Shown: positions 7,208 through 17,200 of the stretch, one piece after another
How the letters are laid out: every line of letters begins with the position of its first letter
Position numbering within the stretch: position 1 is the stretch's first letter
Assembly (NCBI GenBank): GCA_041394265.1
Contig: JAWKIO010000005.1
Location: 1,550,001 to 1,614,000, forward strand
Origin: Acidimicrobiales bacterium
GTDB taxonomy: Bacteria; Actinomycetota; Acidimicrobiia; Acidimicrobiales; SZUA-35
DNA length: 64,000 bases
Reading direction: 5' to 3'
Notes under the pieces: model-generated
What the model was told of the DNA's origin: nothing
Databases searched by the model: none
What the model saw: only the letters and a program-made list of their open reading frames with translations
Made by a program: the position numbers and the translations under genes

Positions 7208-9475
7208 TCAGACCTTCTGGAGCGGGGCCCAGGCGAGCAGGAGTGTCTTCTCCCCGACCGACGGGAACCGCACGACGGCTTCGGCCTTGTCGCCGCCGCC
7301 CCGGATCGACAGGATCACGCCCTCACCCCACTTCTTGTGGATGACGTCGTCGCCGGTACGAAGGTCGAGCGAGTCGGCGCCGCTCGGCTGCACCCCGCTC
7401 GGAGCGCCGAAGACGCTGGGCCCGGCGAGGGCGTTGCCACGAGGCTTGAGCGCAGTATCGACCTTCTCGTCTCGCCCGCCGAACATCGTGCCCTGGCGCC
7501 CGGCCCGACTCGACGTGCCACTCCCGCCGAAGACGCTGCTGCCACTCTTGCGACGACCACGTGATCCCTCGGCTTCGACGATGAGGTTCTCGGGGATCTC
7601 GTCAAGGAACCGACTCGGCGGGTTGTACTGGCTCTGGCCGAAGAGCATGCGGCTCCAGGCGTGGGTCATGTAGAGCCGCTCCTCGGCCCGTGTGATGCCG
7701 ACGTAACAGAGGCGGCGCTCCTCCTCGAGCTCGTCGGGATCGGTGAGCGCGCGCAGGTGGGGGAAGATGCCGTCCTCCATGCCCAGCATCACCACGACTG
7801 GGAACTCCAGACCCTTGGCCCCGTGGAGGGTCATGAGGATGACGGCGGAGTCTTCGTCATCGAGTTCGTCGGCGTCGGACACGAGGCTGACCTGTTCGAG
7901 GAACTCGTCGACGGTCTCGAACTGGCGGGCGACGCCGATCAGTTCCTGCAGGTTCTCGACTCGACTGTCGCTCTCGACCGAGCGTTCGTCTTCCAGCTCG
8001 ACCAGATAGCCGGTGTCGCGCAGGATCGTCTCGATCACGTGCGCCGGGCCCTTCTCGAGTTCGGCGCCGAAGCTCGACATGAGCTCGAGGTATTGGGCGA
8101 TGCCCTTGACCGCCGTGCCCGACACCCCGGCGTCGGATGCTCGCTCGAGGCCCTGGGTGAACGAATAGCCGTGCATCTTGGCGAACGCATCGATCTTCGC
8201 GACCGAGGTGTCGCCGATGCCCCGCTTCGGCGTGTTGAGGACCCGCTTGACCGAGACCTCGTCGGATGGATTGGCCACGGCCTTCAGGTAGCCGATGGCG
8301 TCCTTGATCTCCTTGCGATCGTAGAAGCGGGTGCCACCGACCACCTTGTAGGGGATGCCCACCCGCAGGAAGTACTCCTCGAGTACTCGGGACTGGGCGT
8401 TGGTGCGGTAGAAGACCGCCATGTCGCCCCACCGGTAGTCGCCCCGGTCGTGCAGCCGGGCCAGTTCGTTGGCCACGAACTGGGCTTCGTCGACCTCGTC
8501 GTCGGCCTGGAAACGCTGGATGGCCTCGCCCATGCCGGCGTCGGTCCACAGGTTCTTCGGCTTGCGGCTGAAGTTGTTGGTGATCACCGCGTTCGCCGCA
8601 TCGAGGATGGTCTGCGACGACCGGTAGTTCTGTTCGAGTAGCACCACGGTGGTGTCGGGGAAGGCGTCTTCGAATTGGAGGATGTTGCGGACGTCGGCGC
8701 CGCGGAAGCCGTACACGCCCTGGTCGTTGTCGCCCACCACGGTGACCGACCGGTGCTCGGCAGCGAGCCCCAGCACGAGTTCGTTCTGGACGCTGTTGGT
8801 GTCTTGGTATTCGTCGACCAGCAGCATCGTGAAGCGACGCCGGTAATGGCCGAGCACGTCGGGGTGCTTGCGGAACAGGTGTGCGGTGTTGAGCAGCAGG
8901 TCGTCGAAGTCCATGGCGCCGGCCTGGGTGAGGCGGCGTTGATACTCGAGGTAGACGTCGGCGACTTTGCGCTCGAACCCGGCCGCTGCTTGATCGGCGT
9001 AGCGCTCGGGACCCAACCCCTCGTTCTTCGCCGCGCTGATGGCGCCTTGCATGGCCCGGGGGGCGAAGCGCTTCTGGTCGAGGCCGAGATCGCGGATGAC
9101 GTAGCCGGTGAGCCGGCGCGAATCGGCCTGGTCGTAGATCGTGAAGCTCGACGGGAAGCCGAGCCCTGCCGCTTCACGACGCAGGATGCGCACACAGGCG
9201 GAGTGGAACGTGGACACCCACATCTTGTTCGCGACCGGCCCGATCAACGCCTGGACCCGCTGCTTCATCTCGTTGGCAGCCTTGTTGGTGAACGTGATGG
9301 CGAGGATCTCGAACGGTGACTGTCCCTGCTCGATCGCATAGGCGATCCGACGGGTGAGGACCCGAGTCTTGCCGGATCCGGCCCCGGCCATGACGAGCAG
9401 TGGACCACCCGTGTGCACCACCGCATCGAGCTGGGCGGGGTTGAGGCCGTCGAGGATGTTCTCACGTTGCACCAC
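7208..9475 (-). CDS. pcrA: ATP-dependent DNA helicase UvrD/PcrA
   Basis: A superfamily 1A 3'-5' helicase of about 755 residues that acts in nucleotide excision and mismatch repair and in removing proteins from DNA. All motifs are visible: Q-motif region LNPAQLDAVVHTGG, Walker A AGAGSGKT, motif Ia ITFTNKAANEM, Walker B VDEYQDTN, motif IV region EQNYRSSQTIL, motif V LMTLHGAKGLEF and motif VI YVGITRAEERLYMTHA. The C-terminus has the PcrA-type Tudor-like domain (GDDVIHKKWGEGVIL) used for RNA polymerase contact. I chose one of two adjacent GTG codons (9475/9472) because homology begins there; a TTG at 9565 would add 30 unlikely residues. It is divergent from the TPR protein gene. Confidence 0.95.
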   Translation of the reverse strand: MVQRENILDGLNPAQLDAVVHTGGPLLVMAGAGSGKTRVLTRRIAYAIEQGQSPFEILAITFTNKAANEMKQRVQALIGPVANKMWVSTFHSACVRILRREAAGLGFPSSFTIYDQADSRRLTGYVIRDLGLDQKRFAPRAMQGAISAAKNEGLGPERYADQAAAGFERKVADVYLEYQRRLTQAGAMDFDDLLLNTAHLFRKHPDVLGHYRRRFTMLLVDEYQDTNSVQNELVLGLAAEHRSVTVVGDNDQGVYGFRGADVRNILQFEDAFPDTTVVLLEQNYRSSQTILDAANAVITNNFSRKPKNLWTDAGMGEAIQRFQADDEVDEAQFVANELARLHDRGDYRWGDMAVFYRTNAQSRVLEEYFLRVGIPYKVVGGTRFYDRKEIKDAIGYLKAVANPSDEVSVKRVLNTPKRGIGDTSVAKIDAFAKMHGYSFTQGLERASDAGVSGTAVKGIAQYLELMSSFGAELEKGPAHVIETILRDTGYLVELEDERSVESDSRVENLQELIGVARQFETVDEFLEQVSLVSDADELDDEDSAVILMTLHGAKGLEFPVVVMLGMEDGIFPHLRALTDPDELEEERRLCYVGITRAEERLYMTHAWSRMLFGQSQYNPPSRFLDEIPENLIVEAEGSRGRRKSGSSVFGGSGTSSRAGRQGTMFGGRDEKVDTALKPRGNALAGPSVFGAPSGVQPSGADSLDLRTGDDVIHKKWGEGVILSIRGGGDKAEAVVRFPSVGEKTLLLAWAPLQKV

Positions 9476-9594
9476 CCGATCACTGTAGGGGTTGGCACTG
9501 ACAGGCCGTCCGCACGGCGCAGCATGAGCTGCGGGGTGAGCGCCGGCGGGCGAGCAATCGCTCAAGCCGAGGCGATTTCGACCGATGGGGGCGG

Positions 9595-10368
9595 GTGAAT
9601 GCGCTGCACACCACCCGTCGAGTCGTCGGCGCCGCCGCGACGACGAAGGGACCCGAGGCCGGACAGACCCTGCTCGGGCACGCTGTCCAGCTGATCGAGG
9701 AGCGCCAGTGGAAGCCGGCGCTCGACGTGCTCGATTCGGCGCGCCGCCTTCGCCCCGACGACCCGTCGATCGACGAACTGACGGTGATCGCTGCCGCGCA
9801 CGCCCGTCGCCGCAAGCAGCTGAAGGCTGCGCTCGCTCGCCTCGAGGAACGTGAGGAACTCGGTGCGTCGGCCTACCACGCCCAGGCGGTCGCCGCCCTG
9901 GTCGACCACCGCTACACCCGAGCTGACGCGCTCGCCCGCAAGTCGATCGAAGCCGACCCGTCGTCGCCCGCAGGCTGGGCCGACCTTGCCGCCTCCTTCG
10001 CCGGATTGGGCTGGTTCGACGAGGCCACCGATTGCCTGACCGTTGCCGCCGAGAAGGGCGGGGTTGCCGCCACCCAGCAGTGGCGTCTCGGACGCGCCGT
10101 CAACCACTGGGCGCTCGCCGGGAGCGGTGCGCTCATCATCACCGCCGCCGCCACCGTCCTGGTGGGTCTCCTGGCCCTGGCGGTGGGCTTGAGCTCGACG
10201 ATCCTCGTTCGCGAGATCCGGGTCCACCACCTGCCCGAACCGTTCCGCGGCGCCGCCGAATGGCAGTGGCGCTCCGAGCACGTCATCAAACTCACCTTCG
10301 GGCTCGGCGTGCTGCTGTCGGTGGTGGGGTTCGTCGCCGCCCAGATCTACCTCAGCGGCAACGGCTGA
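9595..10368 (+). CDS. TPR-containing membrane protein
   Basis: A 257-residue protein starting with GTG. Residues ~25-155 form tetratricopeptide-like helical repeats (ALDVLDSARRLRPDDPSI; ADALARKSIEADPSSPAGWA; FDEATDCLTVAAEKGG). Two membrane helices follow (ALIITAAATVLVGLLALAVGL and LTFGLGVLLSVVGFVAAQIYL). The arrangement suggests a cytoplasmic repeat domain anchored to the membrane, probably for protein-protein contacts. The partner is unknown. It is divergent from the helicase gene, and a 58-bp inverted repeat follows its stop codon. Confidence 0.75.
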   Translation: MNALHTTRRVVGAAATTKGPEAGQTLLGHAVQLIEERQWKPALDVLDSARRLRPDDPSIDELTVIAAAHARRRKQLKAALARLEEREELGASAYHAQAVAALVDHRYTRADALARKSIEADPSSPAGWADLAASFAGLGWFDEATDCLTVAAEKGGVAATQQWRLGRAVNHWALAGSGALIITAAATVLVGLLALAVGLSSTILVREIRVHHLPEPFRGAAEWQWRSEHVIKLTFGLGVLLSVVGFVAAQIYLSGNG

Positions 10369-10380
10369 CCCCGAAATCGA

Positions 10381-10438
10381 CGCAACTCTGGCGAGTTGAC
10401 ACCTCTCAGCGGCATCAACTCTCCAAAGTTGCTGGGGT
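10381..10438. repeat. 58-bp dispersed inverted repeat, copy 1
   Basis: Matches the element at 22006-22063 at 54 of 58 positions. Each copy has arms of 18 bases (here 16 of 18 paired: left GCAACTCTGGCGAGTTGA, right TCAACTCTCCAAAGTTGC) around a loop of about 15 bases. This copy lies between the stop of the TPR gene and the stop of the crotonase gene, so it could act as a bidirectional terminator or be a REP/MITE-like element. The four differences include changes in both arms. Confidence 0.8.
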
Positions 10439-10447
10439 GGTCGGGCC

Positions 10448-11272
10448 TCAGCGGCCTTCGAACACCGGCTCACGCTTCTCGACGAAGGCCTTCGACGCTT
10501 CCTTGTGATCCCGAGTCGTCCCGGTGTGGCGATGGTGCGTCGCCTCGAGATCGAGCGTGGTGTCGAGATCGCCGGTGACCGACCGGTTGATGTTCTCCTT
10601 CATGTAGCGGTAGGCGATCGGCGGGCCGGCGGCGAGCCGCGCCGCCCAGTCACGCCAGGTGGATTCGAGCTCGTCGGCCGGCACGACCTTGTTCACGATG
10701 CCGAGCTCGAGCGCAGTATCCATCGACATGCGTTCGGGGAGGAAGTAGAGCTCCTTCGCCTTCGCCGGGCCGACCAGCTGGGTCAGGAACCAGGTGCCGC
10801 CGTAGTCGCCGGCCAACCCGACCTTGGCAAACGCCGTGGTCATCACGGCCGAGTCGGCGGCGATCCGCAGGTCACAGGCCAGGGCCATCGACAGCCCGGC
10901 ACCGGCCGCCGCGCCCGGGATGACGGCCAGCGTCGGCTTCGGCATGCGGTGCAGCGCCCCCGACGTGTTGCGATGGTTCAGCCGCTGTTTGTGCACCCCG
11001 GCGTCCCAGGACGTGCCTCCACCCCCGGCGCCATCGCCTTCGGCGAATCCCTTCACGTCGCCGCCGGCGCAGAACGCGCCACCGGCGCCGGTCAACACCA
11101 CGCATCGGACGTCGTCGGCCGTCTCGACCTCGGCCAGGCAGTGCGCGATGCCGCTGAGCATCCCGTCGGTCAGGGCGTTCCGGCGCTCCGGTCGGTTCAT
11201 CGTGATGACGGCCACCCCGTCGTCGATGTCACAGGTGAGGTGTTCGCTCCCGGTCTCGATGCTGCGGCTCAT
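10448..11272 (-). CDS. enoyl-CoA hydratase/isomerase family protein (PaaG-like)
   Basis: A 274-residue crotonase-fold protein. The oxyanion-hole region reads GGAFCAGGDVKGF and the second active-site region GAAAGAGLSMALACDLRIA, then FAKVGLAGDYGGTWFL. The usual hydratase glutamates are replaced (Ser at the first position, Asp in GLAGDYGG), a pattern known from PaaG-type isomerases rather than true enoyl-CoA hydratases. It probably shifts a double bond or handles a ring-epoxide-derived CoA ester; the substrate is unknown. It is a single gene; the ABC exporter genes follow upstream on the same strand after a 54-base gap. Confidence 0.85.
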   Translation of the reverse strand: MSRSIETGSEHLTCDIDDGVAVITMNRPERRNALTDGMLSGIAHCLAEVETADDVRCVVLTGAGGAFCAGGDVKGFAEGDGAGGGGTSWDAGVHKQRLNHRNTSGALHRMPKPTLAVIPGAAAGAGLSMALACDLRIAADSAVMTTAFAKVGLAGDYGGTWFLTQLVGPAKAKELYFLPERMSMDTALELGIVNKVVPADELESTWRDWAARLAAGPPIAYRYMKENINRSVTGDLDTTLDLEATHHRHTGTTRDHKEASKAFVEKREPVFEGR

Positions 11273-11326
11273 GTCGGATCCCCCTGATCGTGTCGTCGGC
11301 GAGCGGTGCCCGCACGCGTCCGAGTA

Positions 11327-12229
11327 TCACCCACGCCCGCCGGTGGGTCGAGTCGTCCGACGAGCATCGAGCGAGATCACGACCTCTTCCAAGGTGGCGG
11401 GGACGATCGCGATGGCGGCGTCGTGTTGGAGGGGCCCCAGCAACGAGCGCACCTCGTCGGCCGAGCGACCGAGCACTCGGATCCGTCGGCCGTCGAGGCT
11501 GATGTCGAGGTGCTCTCGCTCGAGTGATTCGAACCCCTCCGCCCACCGCTCGGTCGTGACCTCGACGAGGGTCTGGCCACCGATGATGTCGGCAGTCTGG
11601 CCGGAAGCGACCACCGCGCCCTTTGCCATGATCACCAACCGGTCCGCCTGCTCGGCTTCGTCGCTGTAGTGGGTCGACACCAACACGGCCGCCCCGGCAT
11701 CGGCCTGCTCATGGATCTGGTCCCACAGCCTGCTCCGAGCGAGCGGCGACACCCCCGAGGTCGGCTCATCGAGCACGAGCAGGTCGGGGTGGTGGCCGAT
11801 CGCCGCGGCAAAGGCGATCTGACGCTGTCGGCCAAGCGGCATCTTGCCGACCACCGGCGGCCGACCGGAGCGGGCGGGCCGGTTCGTTCGTCCGCCGTTC
11901 CCTGCCCCGAAGACCGCCGACCGGAACTCGAGGTTCTCGTCTTCGTTCAGATCGGCGTAGAGCCCGAGGTTCTGCGGCACGTAGCCGATGCGCCGCCGGA
12001 CCTCTCGATCGTGTTGCGCGCCGAAGACGCTGACTTGGCCGGACGTCGGGCGGAGCAGGCCCAGCAGCATCTTGATCAGCGTCGTCTTGCCAGCACCGTT
12101 CGCCCCGATCAGCGCAACCACCTCCCCGGCCTCGACGCTGAGGTCGACATCGTCGACGGCGGTGAAGTCACCGAACCGCATGGTGAGCTGCTCAGCAGCG
12201 ACCGGCTTGGCGCCGTTTGCCCGGCTCAT
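11327..12229 (-). CDS. ABC transporter ATP-binding protein (second half of a YbhF-like pair)
   Basis: A 300-residue ATPase: Walker A GANGAGKTTLIKML, Q-loop region IGYVPQNLGLY, degenerate signature MPLGRQRQIAFA, Walker B LLVLDEPTSGVSP, and switch histidine in VSTHYSDEAE. The PLGxRQR-type signature and STHYxDEAE are typical of the C-terminal half of YbhF-like ATPases that drive ABC-2 drug or lipid exporters. It starts at 12229, overlapping the preceding ATPase gene by 4 bases. The C-terminal ~90 residues form an accessory domain. Export from the cytoplasm is expected; the substrate is unknown. Confidence 0.9.
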   Translation of the reverse strand: MSRANGAKPVAAEQLTMRFGDFTAVDDVDLSVEAGEVVALIGANGAGKTTLIKMLLGLLRPTSGQVSVFGAQHDREVRRRIGYVPQNLGLYADLNEDENLEFRSAVFGAGNGGRTNRPARSGRPPVVGKMPLGRQRQIAFAAAIGHHPDLLVLDEPTSGVSPLARSRLWDQIHEQADAGAAVLVSTHYSDEAEQADRLVIMAKGAVVASGQTADIIGGQTLVEVTTERWAEGFESLEREHLDISLDGRRIRVLGRSADEVRSLLGPLQHDAAIAIVPATLEEVVISLDARRTTRPTGGRG

Positions 12230-13041
12230 GGCCGATCGCCCTGCGTCGTCAACGCAAGTTCGGCCTGGAGCTCCAGCACGATGGCGGCGTCCTCCAGCGT
12301 CAGTTGGCGACTCCGCACACCATTCGGATCCCACTGCCGCCAGCCCCGGCCCTTACGCCACGCCAGCGAGCCGTTCGTCGGTTCGCTCCGATCGTCGACG
12401 GAGCCCGAGATCCCGGCGACGATGTCCGCCGGCGCACCGGCCGCCAACACCCGACCCTCGTGGAGCAGCGTGACACTGACCGCCCGTTCTGCCTCATCGA
12501 GGTAGGTCGTCGCCGCAACGATTGCGGATCCCCGAGCGGCGGCGGAAGCCATGAGCCGCCAGATCTCGGTCCGACTGAGCGGATCGACACCGGTGGTGAG
12601 CTCGTCGAGCACCACCAACTCGGGCTCATGGAGCAGCGCCAGACAGCCGGCCAACTTGCGGCGCTGGCCTCCCGACAACTGGCCGGCCAGGCGATCCTCG
12701 AAGCCGTCGATGGCAGCGGCGGCGAGAAGCTGACGAGCGCGGGGTTGCCAGGACACCACCCGGTAGGCAGCAGCGACGAATGACAGGTTCTCCATGATCG
12801 TCAGATCGTCGTAGACACCCCCGGTGGCCGGCACGTAGCCGATGCGATCCGCCGCCGGAATCGAGACCGAACCGCGCCGGCCGATGTCGAGGCCGGCAAG
12901 GACCCGCAGCAGCGTCGACTTCCCGGCACCGTCACCGCCGACCACGGCTGTCAACTCACCAGGGCGAACCGTGAGATCGACTCGCTCGAGCGCCTTCGTT
13001 TCGCCGAACCGGACGCTGAGGTCGGTCACCGACCAGCTCAC
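12226..13041 (-). CDS. ABC transporter ATP-binding protein (first half of a YbhF-like pair)
   Basis: A 271-residue ATPase with Walker A GGDGAGKSTLLRVLAG, signature SGGQRRKLAGCLAL and Walker B LVVLDELTTGVDP, where Leu replaces the common Pro after the catalytic Glu. The H-loop position reads AATTYLDEAER, without the usual switch histidine, so hydrolysis may be asymmetric between the two ATPases. The GTG start at 13041 overlaps the permease stop (GTGA), and the gene overlaps the second ATPase by ATGA. Together the two proteins correspond to the two halves of YbhF. Confidence 0.9.
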   Translation of the reverse strand: MSWSVTDLSVRFGETKALERVDLTVRPGELTAVVGGDGAGKSTLLRVLAGLDIGRRGSVSIPAADRIGYVPATGGVYDDLTIMENLSFVAAAYRVVSWQPRARQLLAAAAIDGFEDRLAGQLSGGQRRKLAGCLALLHEPELVVLDELTTGVDPLSRTEIWRLMASAAARGSAIVAATTYLDEAERAVSVTLLHEGRVLAAGAPADIVAGISGSVDDRSEPTNGSLAWRKGRGWRQWDPNGVRSRQLTLEDAAIVLELQAELALTTQGDRP

Positions 13042-14054
13042 GATGCACCGCCCTGCTGCGCCGTGGGAGCGAGGTCCTGCCGGAATCGGTACATCGCCAC
13101 GCCGAACACCACGGCGGCCATCACACCCAGGAGCGCGAGGGGAAACAAGAGGGCAGAGACCGCCGTGCCCTTCAAGAAGATGCCTCGCATGCCGACGACG
13201 AACCAGGTGAGCGGGAGCAGGTAGCCGATCCACCGGACGCCGGCGGCCATCGATTCCAGTGGGAAGATCATGCCGGACAGCATGATTTGTGGCAGCAGCG
13301 TCATGATCGCCAACTGGATCGCTTCGCCCTGGCTCTGTGACACCGTCGAGATGGCGACACCAAGACCGAGGACGACGAAGAGAAAGAGCATGGCGTAGGC
13401 GGCGAAGAGCAGCACCGAGCCCCGGAACGGCACGTTGAACAACCACAGCCCGGCGAGCGTCACCACTGCGAGATCGATCACGGCAACGAGGAAGTACGGT
13501 GCGATCTTGCCGACGATCACGTCGACCGGGCGCAGCGGCATCACGGCCAACTGCTCGAGCGTGCCCTGTTCACGTTCGCGCACCACGCCGAGGCTGGTGA
13601 TCACCGTGCCGATGAACAACATGATCAGTCCGATCAACGACGGCACCATGACGGTCGCGGTGTCGAGCTGCGGGTTGAACAGCACCTTCGGCATCACCCC
13701 TGACGGCACCCGCCGCAACGCCGACTGGGCCACGAACAGCTCCGTGCCGTCCACGAGCAGCACCGTCTGCTGACTGGTCACGAATGCCACCTTGACCTCG
13801 GAGTCGCGCAACATCGTGGTCACCTCGCCCTCGCCGAGCGTCGGGTCGACCAGATCGACCGTGAACACTTCCGGCAGCTGACCGGCCATATCCCTGGCGT
13901 TCGGCCCCACCACGGCGGTCGGGATCGAGGCGACATCGAAGCGGGCGGCGTAGCCAAAGACGACGAGCAGCATGATCGGCAGTCCGACCATCAAGGCAAC
14001 GGTGCGCCGGTCACGGCGCATCTGTCGGAACTCCTTGAGGATCATGGCCTTCAT
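13038..14054 (-). CDS. ABC-2 type exporter permease
   Basis: A 338-residue membrane protein. An N-terminal cytoplasmic stretch (MKAMILKEFRQMRRDRR) and first helix (VALMVGLPIMLLVVFGYAA) are followed by an extracytoplasmic domain of about 130 residues, then five C-terminal helices, including LIGLIMLFIGTVITSLGVV, the REREQGTLEQLAVMPLRP loop and a last helix near LFPLALLGVMAAVVFGVA. This is the ABC2_membrane_3 (YbhS/YbhR) arrangement. AGGTGA before the ATG at 14054 is a good ribosome-binding site. It is first in a coupled three-gene operon with both ATPases. Only one permease is present, so it probably works as a homodimer. No HlyD-type adaptor gene is nearby. Confidence 0.9.
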   Translation of the reverse strand: MKAMILKEFRQMRRDRRTVALMVGLPIMLLVVFGYAARFDVASIPTAVVGPNARDMAGQLPEVFTVDLVDPTLGEGEVTTMLRDSEVKVAFVTSQQTVLLVDGTELFVAQSALRRVPSGVMPKVLFNPQLDTATVMVPSLIGLIMLFIGTVITSLGVVREREQGTLEQLAVMPLRPVDVIVGKIAPYFLVAVIDLAVVTLAGLWLFNVPFRGSVLLFAAYAMLFLFVVLGLGVAISTVSQSQGEAIQLAIMTLLPQIMLSGMIFPLESMAAGVRWIGYLLPLTWFVVGMRGIFLKGTAVSALLFPLALLGVMAAVVFGVAMYRFRQDLAPTAQQGGAS

Positions 14055-14254
14055 GCTGATCACCTGCTCGTCTCGCCGGTCGCCACGACCACTGTGGCGA
14101 TCTCGATCACCGAGGTCCAGGGCCCGAAGCCACTGTCTATGACCCATCACTGGAAGGAAAATCGTCGCACCGGGGAACCAGCCTCCGGGTGTCGGTCGTC
14201 TCACTTCTGCTCTGACGCGGCCGATTCGCGTCGAGACAAGGAAGGAACGAGCAG

Positions 14255-17200
14255 ATGCAGACAGGATCACGTCGCATGGCCGGAGCGCTCCTCGGTGCGC
14301 TGCTCGTCGCCTCCAGTTGCACCGGCGGAAGCAGCGATGAGGCACAACCCGTTCGATCCACGACTCGACCGGTGACGGCCACCGGGGCAGGTGGCGGTGT
14401 GTTCACGATCAATCTCTCAGCCGGTCAGGCCGGCCAAGCCCAACCGCCGCAGGTCGTCGACGGCGACCCGCTCGATGCGACGGCCGCAGCCGCCGTGATC
14501 GATCGCCTCCCGGATTGGGACGTGGCCGACGACTCGACCGAGTTCAACTGGCCGACATCGTCGCTCCAGCCTCCCCGAGTCGGCCGCACGGTCGACACCG
14601 CCTTCCCTCCGCCCGTCGACGTGCCGCCGGTCGCAACCGACGATGACGCACCGCTCGAAGTCGTGCGCTTCCAGCCGGAGGGAGCGGTCGCACTCGCACC
14701 GTTCCTGAGCGTCACCTTCAACCAGCCCATGGTGGCCCTGGCCACCGTCGAGCAACTCGAGGAGGCCGACGTCCCCATCTCGATCGAGCCCGACGTGCCT
14801 GGCCGCTGGCGTTGGATCGGCACACGCACACTCCGGTTCGAGGTCGAGCCCGCGCTGACCGATCGGCTGCCGATGGCCACCGACTACACCGTCACCGTTC
14901 CCGCCGGGACGGCGTCGGCCAGCGGCCAGACCCTCTCGAGCGCCGTGAGCTGGACGTTCCAGACACCGCCGGCGGTCCCCACCACCGTGGTCCCCCTCTC
15001 GGACTCACTGCCGCTCGCTCCCGTCTTCTTCATCGGCTTCGACCAACTGGTCGACCCCGCCGAGGTACTGGCCTCGACGACGGTGCGGGCCGACGGCGAC
15101 TCGGTGAGCATCCGCTTGGCGACGAGCGATGAGATCGCCGACGACGAGGCCGTGGCCTCGCACGTGTCCACGGCGCTCGAGGGGCGTTGGCTGGCGATCA
15201 CACCCGAGGCACTGTTGCCCGCCGACCGTGCGATCACCATCGAGGTTGGACCGGGCACGCCGTCGGCCGAGGGTCCGAAGACGGCGACCTCGGCGACGAC
15301 CTTCAACGGCCGCACCTACCCGCCGCTACGGGTTGCCGACTCGGCGTGTGGCTGGAACGACACCTGCCGACCCGGCGACCACTGGTCGATCCGGTTCTCC
15401 AACCCACTCGATCTCGACCTGTTCGATCCGTCGATGGTCTCCGTCAGCCCCTCGCTCCCCGGGCAAGCCGTCGACTTCTACGGCGACAGCATCAACATTC
15501 GCGGCGTCAGCAACGGCAGGACCACCTACACGGTCACGCTCGACGCTTCGATCACCGACCGCTTCGGCCAGACGCTCGGTCAAGCGAGGGAGGTCGAGTT
15601 CGAGGTCGGTGACGCGCTCCCCAGCCTGCAGCGGTTCGACCGCGCGTTCCTCACCGTCGATCCGCTGTCCAAGTCCAAGGGCGTCAACATCACGACCACC
15701 AACCACGACTCGGTGCAGCTCACCGTGTGGAAGGTCGGGCCAGACGACATCGGTGACTTCCAGAACTACCTCGATCGCCAATGGTCGGACACGAACCCAC
15801 CTGCGCCAGATTGGCCGGTGCTGGTCGATGAGGTCGTCGACCTCGATGCCGAACAGGACCGCATCACCGAATCGCTCCTCGACCTCTCCGATCCCTTCGA
15901 GGAGTCATCACAACTGGTGGTTCGCGTCGCCCCGACCGAGCGCTACTCGAACCAGTCGGAGGAGTACTGGCAGAACCAGCCGACCGTTGCCTGGGTCCAG
16001 TCGACCAACCTCGGCATCGACGCGGTGATCGCCAACGACACGATGCTCGTGTGGACGACCGACCTGTCGACCGGCGAACCTCGTCCCGACGTCGAGGTCA
16101 CCATGCTCGGCTCTGGCCGCAAGGTCACCACCGACGACGACGGCCTTGCGATCGTCCAGCCGATGCCAGCGAGCGTGCGGGGTCTGTCGGCGAGCGACGA
16201 CGGTCGGATCACGATGCTCATGTCGCAGTGGTCGTCCGGCTGGACGCCCATGGGGTCGTCGGACCAGACCCGCTGGTACACCTTCGACGATCGCGGCATC
16301 TATCGACCGGGCGAGACGATGCGCCTCAAGGGCTGGGTCCGCAAGCTCGGTGGCGGCGACGATCCACAGCTCGCCCTCGTGGGCGCCGACGCCTCCATTC
16401 GCTATCAGGCCTACGACCCCCAGGGCGTCGACCTCGGCTCAGGCACCGCCGAGGTCAATGCGCTCGGTGGGTTCGAGGTGTCGCTCGATCTCCCCGACGG
16501 AGTAAACCTCGGTCAGGCGTGGATGTCGATGGAACTGGTCGGTGCGCAAGGCCTCAGCTACCAACAGACCGATCACTCGTTCATGATCCAGGAGTTCCGC
16601 ACCCCGGAATTCGAGGTCAACGCCCGACACGAATCGAGTGCGCCGTACTTCCTCGGCGAGGACGCAACGGTCGCCGTCGACGCCACGTACTACGCCGGCG
16701 GCCCACTACCCGACGCCGACGTGGCATGGCTGGTCACCAACCGCAATACCCAGTACACGCCACCGAATCGATCGGACTTCACCTTCGGCATCTGGACCCC
16801 GTGGTGGTCCGGCTTCGCCATCGACGACGGGTACGGCTACGGCTACGCCGAGGAGTACTACCCGAGCGACTGCTTTGACTGCTGGCCCGGCAGCGGCGAG
16901 GTCGAGGTGAAGGAGTTCGCCGGGCGGACCGACGCCGACGGTTCGCACTACCTCCGTATGGAGTTCTCGGGCCCCGAGGTCGATCAGCCGACCACCGTGT
17001 CGGCGCAGGCGACCGTGACCGACGTGAACCGGCAGCAGTGGTCGTCGCAGACCCAGGTGCTCGTCCATCCCTCCGAGCTCTACGTCGGTCTGCGCAGCGA
17101 TCGGGCATTCGTCGAGGCAGGTACGCCGCTCCGGATCCAGTCGATCGTCACCGACATCGACGGTGGGGCGGTGCCCGGCACGACGATCTCGATGGAGGCC

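Noticed and set aside
10448..11272. Candidate for the missing BadK hydratase
   Set aside because: Active-site residues are PaaG-like (Asp in GLAGDYGG, no hydratase Glu pair) and it is 20 kb away with no bad-like context.
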